64,000 bases of DNA from Hirsutella rhossiliensis. Its lineage: Eukaryota > Ascomycota > Sordariomycetes > Hypocreales > Ophiocordycipitaceae. The notes below the pieces were generated by a model, which was not told the DNA's origin, ran no database searches, and saw nothing but the letters and a program-made list of their open reading frames with translations. Every line of letters starts with the position of its first letter. The first letter of the stretch is position 1. Positions 55,877 to 64,000 of the stretch are shown one piece after another. The translations under genes were made by a program, and so were the position numbers. The stretch lies in assembly GCF_020360975.1 (NCBI RefSeq), contig NW_025408668.1, positions 6,820,001-6,884,000 of the forward strand. Reading direction: 5' to 3'.

Positions 55877-58800
55877 GGACACGGGAACAGACTTGAAGGC
55901 ACTCAAGGTGGAGACCAAGGCAGTCGGGGGGCAATGCCGTCGGAAGACTCGGGGCCGAAGAAGGGATGCCTGAGAGCCGGGCCGGGGCGGCGGCTGGCAC
56001 TGCGGTCCAGGCACGGCGAGGGCTGTGGTGTTTCGGACGCCGGGTTCATGCAGAGTGTAATAGTGTACGGCGACCCACGCGGGTTCCGCGATAGGCCAGG
56101 CTCGACGGCCGCGGCATGGAAGGTTGAGGCTCTCGGACCTCTCTCGGGTACCGCAAATGGCTAGCTCCCTGTTGGCTCGCATCTGGAGAGAAAAGTCAGC
56201 TTGTAGTTTGTTACGTACGTACTAGCTTTTCTGGTGGCCAACAAGACGCAGCGCCGCACAGACAGGGGAGTTCTTTGTCAGCCGCGGAGGTGAGACGGTG
56301 ATGGCGTGGCCGCGAAGTCGCAAGAAGTAGTTGGGAAGAAAGGCTGCGCGGTTGGACACTGATGCGTGGCGATGCGATTGGATCTACTCGACAGAAGCTG
56401 TGTATTGGGATGTGACAGTTTGGGCGTCTAGATGATAGTGTAAGAGGCTGCATCTCGGTGAGCGGGCGGCTGAAGCAGGGCGGGAAAAGCACCGGTCAAA
56501 AGAAGGCCCCAAAAGAGGGGAGAGAGACCCCCCGGCCGCCATGTCGTTGGGGCTACCCCGGATTCGCGCGGAAGAGGGCAGCTCGAGGTTGGACCCACGA
56601 TGTCTGTCGCCCGCTTTTCCCTCGCCGACTCGATCACGACGCCGACTCGTAATTATGTACTTAAGCCTTTTTGCTCGGCTTGCTTTTCTCATGGCTTGTG
56701 CAGCAGCAATTTTTTTTTTGACCGTGACGATGCAATGCAGACTTGCGCAGGTACTGCACCTACAGCCTACAGGGCAGCGGGCCGTTTTTGCTCCCTTGCA
56801 CGTGGCTGCTGCGTTCGGCTCGGGCATGGCGCTGTTCCGACTACCGAGCGCCCACGCTAGGAGGCTTGACGCGGTACTCGGTACACGGCAGGACCAAGAG
56901 CAAATGAGGAGGTTGGTGCGTGTGCATGTGGCTTGTCTGGTGGCGGATTTACAGTACGTACACGTACGGGGTAGAATACTTGGCGTCCCTCAGCGCGAGC
57001 TCATACATATCTCTACCTAACATACAAGCCAAACCGTACTTTTGCTCTAGCATTGAACCAGGAAAGTAAGGTGGTATTGATGCAGCAGTCGAGCGCGTTG
57101 CCGTGGGCGGTGGAGTCGTCGCACAGCATGTCTGGTTACTAGGTACCTATACGGACGTGAGTACTCGGCATATACTTCGTATTGCATGTACTTTTGGCAT
57201 GGTTGGTTAGGTACTTTCAAGGTTTGGCCCTGCGGTAAAAATAGGTAATGGGCCGCTTTCCCAATCTGCAAGCCCCTGATCGCCTGCAGCATTGGCCCCT
57301 GGGAGTTCCTCCTTCCAAGTCTAAGGAAACGGGCTCATGAGCGGTGACCATCTCCATCTGTTCCCATGCCCTGTTGTCTGGCAAAGTACATACAACTTGG
57401 CATCTCTGTCAATATTTTCTCATGCTTTGCCTGGAGAAGAGCCGGCCTTCCTTCAACTTGGGATTTTAGTTGCTGCTTCTGACGTCATTGAGAAACCTCA
57501 TCGTTCCCTGCATTTGTTATCGCGAAATGGGTCTCTCGTCGGCCTATATGCCGCGCGTCCCCAGACTTGCGGAGTAAAGATTTGGCCCAGTGCCGAGCGA
57601 GCTGACCTGCTCTTCGTGTCTGCTTTGTCATTATGAGAAGGAATTCGTTTCTCCCTGCGCGGTATTTGTAGTCGTGCCATCTCGACTCTCCGCAGCGTCA
57701 TGGGAAAAGGAAAAAAAGCCCACACAAACAGACGGGGGTACCTTGGGTCCATCGCCAATGCCTAATTGGGCTCATTGCCAATGCCATGGTACCGGCTCTG
57801 CGCTGGATGACGTCCGTTTTGCAGCCAAGAGACGGGGCAAAACTGGGCAAAACTGGGAACTGGATACGTGCGGTATTTATAACTCCTGGAATGGGGTTTA
57901 TAGTGGCCAGGGAATGACTCGCGAGAGTCTTGAAACGAGGCAAGCGCATCGAGTGCCTTCTCCACAAGTGCCCCCATCCGAGAGGACGGCGGGTACCGTT
58001 GCGCCTTGGCACGGACCAAATCCAAGGTCTGACCGGGCTTGGACAGGAAAGATGGAAAAGGGGATGGTGCCAAGACATGTATGTGCCTTGCAGGAGGAGG
58101 AAAGGCGGTGGAAGGCCATTCGTGAGCTTGAGTTGGGCGCTAATTAATTACACCACAGCGCAGCAAAGTTGGGGAGATGAAAAGCTGGGTCGGCGGATCG
58201 CCAAGGCCAATCCTGTGTGCTACAGTACTACTATCAAGTACTGCCAGGGTACACGACGACAATTGAGAGCGACGACAATGGGGTCCCGCGCGCTCCACCG
58301 AGGAGCCTTCGTGTTAAGCAAGGAGGCTCTGTACCTTGGGTACGGAGTACTTTGGGTGCCTTACCATTTGGTGTACAACGGCCGTTGCAGGAGCCCTAAG
58401 CCTAGACCCAGGCCAGGCGGCGTCCGTCCCCTCCACAATTGCATGTACAAAGTGGTATGCATGTATCCGTTGCGCATCGTATAATCTTGTACCCCTGTAT
58501 ACCTAGGTACCTACCTATCCTGGGTCCAAGCACGCGCTCTCTCTTGTTGATGGAAGAGCATCATCATCATCTCAGGTACCCGCGACGTGCCATCCCCTCC
58601 GAACCTAAAGTACCCTAGCACTCTGCTGCCCTGACGCTGGCGCTGGCGTCTCCCCCCCCCCATCTCTCTCCACTTGGCCCCAACCTAACCTCAGCAAACA
58701 ACGACTTTACGTGCAAGCGCGTAATAACGGGGTCTGATGGTTTGCGACGACTTGCTCCGTAACAACATGCATACGAAATCCCCAGGGCACACCAAGTAGA

Positions 58801-59555
58801 TAGTACCAGGTTCTCTGGGCAGCCTACCTAACCAAAGCTTGCCTCGCATTGCCCGTCTTTTGGCTGTTTGTTCCCCATCCGCCTACCTAGGTACTCACTC
58901 CTGTGCATATCCATTTGCCTCCGGACTCTTCTCCTGCAAACCGTCTCTCCCGCCGTCTGCTCAGGTTCGCACCGCGTCTGCTCGACAATCAGCGATAAGC
59001 CCGCTCGAGGTCCCATTCCTCAACCTGTCACACCCCCCCTCCCGTTTCGGAGCCGACGATCCAGTCGCCCCCTTCGTCGACCAATCCAACCCCCCTGTTG
59101 TCGTTGCACCACTTCGCCTCACAGGTGCGGCGGACGGCCATCGTCTACTGTATTATATCCGCTGCTGCGACCGTCGTCCAGCGACTTCAAAAACACGCCC
59201 TCGGGTCGATCCTCGCGCCTGAGCCCTTTGCCTGCAGCTTGCAGCTGGTGCGTCGCAGCAAAGGGCTTCCAGTCCTCGGAGCCGCAGTAACTTGTCCTAG
59301 AACCCCCGCCGCAGCTTTGGGCGGAACCTTTTACCCCCCCTTTTCGTCCTCATTTTTTTCCTCCTCTCCTCTCCTCAAGCCTGCCATCACCCTTTCCGCC
59401 TTTCCCCTCATTCTCGCCCGCCCCGGAGTCCAGTCAAGCCAAGCAAGAGAGGAGAGAGAGGGCAGGGAGCTCTTCTCCCTTGGTCTCTCCCCACGCCGCC
59501 TCTCGCATTCCGTCGCCCGCGCCCCCAGCTCGACGCTGGCCAGCCCTGACATGTC
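55877..59555. other. 3.7-kb gene-free region and DENN gene leader
   Basis: No coding region is recognised. GTAC-palindromic patches recur (56215-56225, 56945-56960, 57137-57165, 58221-58245), with one exact 11-mer GTACGGAGTAC at 58340-58350 and an ACCTAGGTACC cluster at 58499-58522, echoed at 58886-58893. From about 58900 the sequence becomes pyrimidine-rich and reads as a long leader of the DENN gene. Confidence 0.5.
58499..58522. repeat. ATACCTAGGTACCTACCTA cluster
   Basis: Short palindromic cluster of the ACCTAGGTACC family, similar to those at 32667-32755 and 37856-37885. Confidence 0.7.
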
Positions 59556-62500
59556 ATGGAGGAACCCTCGACTCCCCTGGCCGACTACTTCTGGATCGCC
59601 GGAGTAGAGTCGATATCCCATGACGATGGGCTGCAGCCGATGCACCTTCCTGTCGGCTCCACCATTTGCGAGCATGGCGAGCCCGACCCAAACTCCTTCA
59701 ATGGCCAGCCCAAGACGACCGCTGCACGCCACTCGCGCCAGAGCTCCGCCAATCGCCTGTCCAAGATTTCCGTCGACGGCCGCTTCTCGATCAGCACGCT
59801 CGACGAGCTCGATGGTAATACCAGGAGCAACAGGAGCAGCGCCACGATAAAGCCTGTCCGCCGCTCGGGATCCAATGGCGCTGCCACCAACGGTGGCCTT
59901 CCTGCGGACGCCGCCCACGTCCCCCAGATGGGCGACTTCGACTTCGACTCGGCCCTCATCAAGTTTGCCGCCGAGCGCGAGCATTTCCTCGATGACCTGT
60001 CCTTCTCAGCCGGTGCAAAGACGCAGGCGAGACCACCCATGGTCAATCCTCGTGCCGAGCGTATACGTGCCGAGGAGAGCGCGTCGAGCGGCAGGGTCAG
60101 CCCCTTGAAGAGCCTCAAGGGCAGCATCCGCCGCAAGATCAGCTTTAGGGACATGAACAGCATGCGCAAGCAGCCCAGCTCCGCTAGACAGGGCCCTTCC
60201 AACAGAGCAGGTTGGTCTTCCCCGGGAAACACCTCCAACCGCCCTACTAACCAGCCCGCCCTAGCCTCTGTGCGGACGACAAGACGCCTCAGCAACTACA
60301 ACTCTGTCATTCCTCCCCCAGAACCCTTGAATACAGACCCCGACATGCATCCCCTCAAGAGGCGCTTCGAGCCCGTGCTCCTTGACCGATACCCACCAAA
60401 GTCTGCCATAGACGAGATCCCCAAGCGTGGCAAGTTTCCCGACTACGTCCCCATGTTCGCCTTCCCAAACGACATCCAGATTGTCTCGTCCGACGATCGA
60501 CCACGCTCGACATGGCATGGCTTTACCATGACTTCGGACGACAACTCCAAGCTTTACGGCATCACCATCATCATATGGACAGCTCTCACGGCCGACGTGG
60601 CCGACGAGATTGAGACAAAGTGCGAGCAATGGCGCCAGAACCACATGTCCAATGAGGAACGGGAGCTAGCAGCGAGCTTGGGGGTGCGCCTGGCTGGCGA
60701 ACGGTCACATCTCTCCCACCTGCTGTCAAAACTCCCGACAATTCCTTCTGGATCCCCGGCCCGCGACAGACTCGAAGACGAGATCGGCTCCGTCGAAGAG
60801 AAGATTGCCCTCATGACGGACATGCTACGGCCCTTGAGACACGGTGCCGCCTCTAAGATCGAGGGCCTCACCGCCGGCGAGAGCGGCCTGTGGATACCGC
60901 GCGCATACGGCATCCTAGGCAGAGACGCTGCCAACATGAGCTTTTGGAAGGAATGGCTCAAGTCCATTCTTGTCCCCATGACCGATGGCAGCGTTCTGCG
61001 GGTGCCCCCGAGCTCCCCCAAGGTGGGCCGCTGGCAGCCCTTGGAACGCTACGTCGTCAATTTCTGCACAGAGGCCTTCAGTCCCCTCGGGTCCAAGACG
61101 CAGGTGGAGCTGGGCGTTAGAGAGCTGAGGCTCTACTCGCGCAAGGAGGGCAGCAACGAACTGCCGGGGTCCAGGACCATCGACCTTTACGCCCTTTTCA
61201 GATGTCTGTCTCTGGAGAACATTGTGGCGCTCTTCGAGTACGCAATGTCCGAGTCACGCATCATCTTCCTTTCGTCCCATACCAGCATGCTGCATCTGGC
61301 TTGCCATGCGCTGGTCAACTTGCTGTATCCTTTCAAGTGGGCCAGCATCTTCATCCCCGTCTTGCCCGCGAGACTCATCTCGGCCCTCGAGGCCCCGTGT
61401 CCCTATATTGTCGGCGTTGAGCGCCGTTATGAGAGAATCGAGCTGCCCGAGGACGACTACGTTCTCGTCGACCTGGATCAGGACACCATCGACGCCACCT
61501 CTCAGCCGCATCGGCTGCCGAGGCCACATCGACGGAAGCTCATGTCGCTTTTGCAGGTGGCAGCGTCTCATACCCTACGCTTCGGGGTGTCTGTCGGCCC
61601 GCCTCCGTACGCCATCGAGTCGTTTCCCTACGATTCCTTCTCATCCGAAAACGGCTCCGTTTTCTCCCCAACTCCCCCGCCGGCCACCCTGGGCAAATGG
61701 GTCTCTCAAAACTCGTCCAGTTTCGCCGAGCCGGACCCTGCCGACCAAGTCCACCCTCCCGTCTTCAATGCCTTCACCGTCTCCGCTGTTGACAGCGCAA
61801 AGCCCGACCGGCCTGGAACGAGCAAGTCGAGCAGGACCAGCCCCGAATCCTCGGTTTCCCCGGCTTCTACCAAGTTTCCGCCCATGCCCACCACTCCACT
61901 GTCGCGCAGCGATTCCGGCTTTGCCCTGACAGCCACTCTACGCGAAAAGCGCTCGGGGCACTTTGGTGAGGAAAAGGGTCGCCGAAGCTCATCATTTGGT
62001 CTGGACAAGTTCCATCCAACCCACCGACCGGGCGTGCCCTTCCTCAACGGGCACCAGCCCAACGCCTCCATCTCGGGCATCTCAGTCGACTCGCAGTCCT
62101 CGTTTGGAGGCGGCTATGCACCGTCCACGTACGCGCAGTCGACACTGGCCGCCTCGACCATTATGCCCAACATGCAGATCCAGCCTGTGCACAACACGGA
62201 GTCGACGATGTGGGTGGAGGGTCACTGCTTCGATCTCAACCCTCGGGACTCGTCTTCGGCATGCACTATTTGTGACGATCGGCCCGACGGCGACGGCATC
62301 TACCAGTGTGCGTCTTGCAAGACCTTGGCGCACGGCAGGTGCCTCGGCCAGGTGTCGCTCGTGTGCCCAGAAGCCTTCCATGCGGACCGAGTCAGGGCCG
62401 CATTCGTGCGGTGCATGGCCAGCCTCATGTACACGTACCGCAAGCATCTTGGTCGGCCATCGAAGCAACAGAAGAGCAACGGCCAGCTGTACGCCTTTGA

Positions 62501-63119
62501 CATGGATGGATTCATCCGGGGCCTCCCGCATGATCAGCAGGAGTATGCCACAATGCTGCGGGATACACAGGGTATGTGTTCGACGCTCTTCGTCTCTCCT
62601 TTTGGCTTTGCTCCCATGTTTGGCAATCGCCAGCCGTCTATCCACATGCTAATCTACGTGCAAACAGCCTTCAACGAGTTCATCCACCACCGCGAAACGC
62701 TGGCACCGATGGATCCGACTGTTCGGCTGTTCGACGAGATCATCATGGCGAAGAAGGCCCGCGGCCGCCCTGGCCTCCCCTCGGGCCTGTCGCGCCTGTC
62801 GACAATCCGAGCGTCTCATGGCGCGTCGGCCAACGCCTGGAACATGGCACCGCCGTCACGCAGCGCAGCCAGCAAAGCCCCCGCCTACTTGGCGGACAAA
62901 TCCGACCACATCTGGCGCACTGCTTCGGTGCCTCTGCCCAAGGGCAACTTCCCTGGCGAGTACCGCTCAGTCGTCACCCGCGTCCCATCCCGTCTCGACC
63001 GCTCCCTCATGCGCGAGCCACGCGCCATCCAAGGAGTGCCTCGCCTGGAGCAGAGGGGTGCCAGGGGCCTTGTCCGCAAGCAAGTACCCAGCATGCTCGG
63101 CATGACGCCGCCGGCATGA
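59556..63119 (+). CDS. DENN-domain protein with C1 zinc finger (putative Rab GEF)
   Basis: DENN-domain proteins act as exchange factors for Rab GTPases. The frame is open for 1187 codons, but 62572-62667 looks like an intron (GTATGT...GCTAAT...AAACAG). Removing it yields 1155 residues and joins RDTQ to AFNEFIHHRE. The N-terminal ~270 residues are Ser/Arg-rich with KGSIRRKISFRDMNSMRK. The tripartite DENN module follows: uDENN from about 277 (KRGKFPDYVPMFAFPNDIQI), cDENN at about 544-625 (LYALFRCLSLENIVALFEYA, SRIIFLSSHTSMLHLACHAL, VNLLYPFKWASIFIPVLP). A Ser/Pro linker leads to a C1-type finger at about 889-940 (GHCF...CTIC, CASC, HGRC), then the dDENN part. An out-of-frame ATG five bases upstream (59551) overlaps the start. 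The start chosen opens MEEPSTPLADYFWIAGVESI, the conserved DENN lead. Confidence 0.93.
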   Translation: MEEPSTPLADYFWIAGVESISHDDGLQPMHLPVGSTICEHGEPDPNSFNGQPKTTAARHSRQSSANRLSKISVDGRFSISTLDELDGNTRSNRSSATIKPVRRSGSNGAATNGGLPADAAHVPQMGDFDFDSALIKFAAEREHFLDDLSFSAGAKTQARPPMVNPRAERIRAEESASSGRVSPLKSLKGSIRRKISFRDMNSMRKQPSSARQGPSNRAGWSSPGNTSNRPTNQPALASVRTTRRLSNYNSVIPPPEPLNTDPDMHPLKRRFEPVLLDRYPPKSAIDEIPKRGKFPDYVPMFAFPNDIQIVSSDDRPRSTWHGFTMTSDDNSKLYGITIIIWTALTADVADEIETKCEQWRQNHMSNEERELAASLGVRLAGERSHLSHLLSKLPTIPSGSPARDRLEDEIGSVEEKIALMTDMLRPLRHGAASKIEGLTAGESGLWIPRAYGILGRDAANMSFWKEWLKSILVPMTDGSVLRVPPSSPKVGRWQPLERYVVNFCTEAFSPLGSKTQVELGVRELRLYSRKEGSNELPGSRTIDLYALFRCLSLENIVALFEYAMSESRIIFLSSHTSMLHLACHALVNLLYPFKWASIFIPVLPARLISALEAPCPYIVGVERRYERIELPEDDYVLVDLDQDTIDATSQPHRLPRPHRRKLMSLLQVAASHTLRFGVSVGPPPYAIESFPYDSFSSENGSVFSPTPPPATLGKWVSQNSSSFAEPDPADQVHPPVFNAFTVSAVDSAKPDRPGTSKSSRTSPESSVSPASTKFPPMPTTPLSRSDSGFALTATLREKRSGHFGEEKGRRSSSFGLDKFHPTHRPGVPFLNGHQPNASISGISVDSQSSFGGGYAPSTYAQSTLAASTIMPNMQIQPVHNTESTMWVEGHCFDLNPRDSSSACTICDDRPDGDGIYQCASCKTLAHGRCLGQVSLVCPEAFHADRVRAAFVRCMASLMYTYRKHLGRPSKQQKSNGQLYAFDMDGFIRGLPHDQQEYATMLRDTQGMCSTLFVSPFGFAPMFGNRQPSIHMLIYVQTAFNEFIHHRETLAPMDPTVRLFDEIIMAKKARGRPGLPSGLSRLSTIRASHGASANAWNMAPPSRSAASKAPAYLADKSDHIWRTASVPLPKGNFPGEYRSVVTRVPSRLDRSLMREPRAIQGVPRLEQRGARGLVRKQVPSMLGMTPPA
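62572..62667 (+). other. Stop-free, 96-bp intron within DENN gene
   Basis: The donor is GTATGT after ACACAGG, the branch-like GCTAAT lies 16 bases before the acceptor CAAACAG, and the length is 96 bp (32 codons) without an in-frame stop. Retention would insert 32 residues before the dDENN segment. It is called an intron from splice signals; the open frame alone cannot decide. Confidence 0.7.
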
Positions 63120-63945
63120 CTTGTCCCCTTTGCGGCCCTCTCGGCCGCGCCGTCGTCCTCTCAGCGGGTGCCGTAATGCCGTGGCCCCCGGCCTGCAAAA
63201 CCTTTGCGCGTTTCCCCAGACGCGGGCACTCGCGGGCATCCCGCTGGGAGACCTCGAGTCACACCTTCACCTGCTTGTACTATACCACTCTTCTTCTTGT
63301 TGTCTTTTTGCGCCATTGTGTAATGTACCAGCCAAAACATACGTTCGCCGAGGGGACGGGGCAGTGTGGAGGCCCCGATCATGGAGGGAATACCAGAACC
63401 AATGTGGAAAAAGAAGAGGCAAGGCGAGCGGGAAAGGGGGGGGGGGATGGGGAAGGAAGGGAAGGGAAAAACCTGGCACGTTCACCAGACGGACCTCATG
63501 GGCTCCTGTCTCTTTTCTCTCGGTCGGGGTTTTTGCCGTTGTCCTGCCTTGTCTCGATAGCCGGAGCTGGGGTCATCGGCAGGCGCAGGTAGGCGGGCTT
63601 TGGACTATCCGAGCCGTGGCAGCATCAGCAGCATTGTGTGCATGCATGCATTTGTACATGTTTACCTTAAGTTGAAGCAGGCTCCGGCGGCATCAGGGAC
63701 GTCTCGTTGGGACGGGACGGGAGCCGCCCAACAGAGAAAATACATCAAGCGAATCCAGAGGGGCATTTCGGTGTCAATTCAAATCGGTGGTATCTTGATG
63801 GCGAATGTCAATGCAGCTACCTAAACTCCATTCCTTGACCCCGGTTGTCTCCCAAGGCGCTGAATAACAAGGCTTGCCAACCAGTCACGGCAAGCGTCGA
63901 GATGCCTGTGATGTACAAACACCCGTCTTCGTCGTGGACCAGCAC
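63120..63945. other. Intergenic, convergent 3' ends
   Basis: About 825 bases include a poly-G run (about 63437-63447) and an AAGGG-rich stretch. No repeat family member or gene is recognised. Confidence 0.5.
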
Positions 63946-64000
63946 CTACTTGGCCGACTTCGCCCTTTTCGACCCCGGCCGCTTCTGGACGCGATCCGCC
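63946..64000 (-). CDS. Possible C-terminal end of a gene running past the right edge
   Basis: Reading the minus strand from the right edge, one frame gives ADRVQKRPGSKRAKSAK followed by TAG at 63948-63946. The short basic tail looks like a genuine nuclear-type C terminus, but 17 codons are too few to identify a family or to prove coding. Confidence 0.35.
   Translation of the reverse strand, partial: ADRVQKRPGSKRAKSAK

Noticed and set aside
1..64000. tRNA, rRNA or CRISPR loci
   Set aside because: Scanning for B-box-like GGTTCGANTCC with cloverleaf context and for regularly spaced direct repeats gave no convincing candidate; CRISPR is not expected in a fungal nuclear genome.
1..64000. Secondary-metabolite or defence gene cluster
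   Set aside because: No PKS, NRPS, terpene synthase, NLR or heterokaryon-incompatibility domain was seen; the genes are housekeeping and trafficking functions.

Overview
The window reads as a gene-rich stretch of a filamentous ascomycete nuclear chromosome, most likely Sordariomycetes and possibly Hypocreales. The reasons are GC-rich coding sequence, short introns of roughly 47 to 160 bp with GTxxGx donors and CTNAC branch points just before CAG/TAG acceptors, pyrimidine-rich 5' leaders, and protein families typical of Pezizomycotina. The order is inferred from protein style; no database search was possible. Gene coordinates run from start codon to stop codon. Exon limits were worked out by hand from splice signals and reading-frame continuity.

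Left part (1-13131): a polyQ protein cut by the window edge; the proteasome lid subunit Rpn6 (minus) head-to-head with the mitochondrial GrpE homologue Mge1 (plus); an unrecognised multi-exon gene (minus); RFC1 (minus) sharing a 317-bp promoter with the mitochondrial ribosomal protein uL16m (plus); then a second clamp-loader gene, Rfc5 (plus). Two of the five RFC subunits therefore lie within 2 kb of each other.

Middle part (13132-44149): gene density drops. A decayed pogo/Fot1-type DNA transposon (14645-16281) has 16-bp perfect terminal inverted repeats and TA flanks. It is followed by acetyl-CoA synthetase, a transmembrane ADAM metalloprotease, a short unknown gene (minus), a LisH/WD40 protein of the TBL1/Sif2 type (minus), a TMEM115-like rhomboid-fold membrane protein, a 6.3-kb stretch with no recognisable gene, and the corepressor Cyc8/Ssn6. 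The intergenic DNA here is rich in short GTAC-containing palindromes (GTACGGAGTAC, ACCTAGGTACC), tandem repeats and hairpins.

Right part (44808-64000): amidophosphoribosyltransferase (minus) head-to-head with ribosomal protein uL3, a putative mitochondrial NuiA-like (nuclease-inhibitor fold) protein, the acetolactate synthase regulatory subunit Ilv6, a KHDC4-like KH-domain protein, a TRAPPC13 homologue, a 3.7-kb gene-free stretch, a large DENN/C1-domain protein, and the last codons of a minus-strand gene at the right edge.

There is no biosynthetic or defence cluster; this is mostly housekeeping. Four products carry mitochondrial presequence-like N termini (Mge1, uL16m, the NuiA-like protein, Ilv6). 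The observations most worth following are the mitochondrial NuiA-like protein, the dispersed intergenic 11-mer GTACGGAGTAC, the transposon remnant with its chimeric reading frame, and a stop-free, 3n-length intron in the DENN gene.
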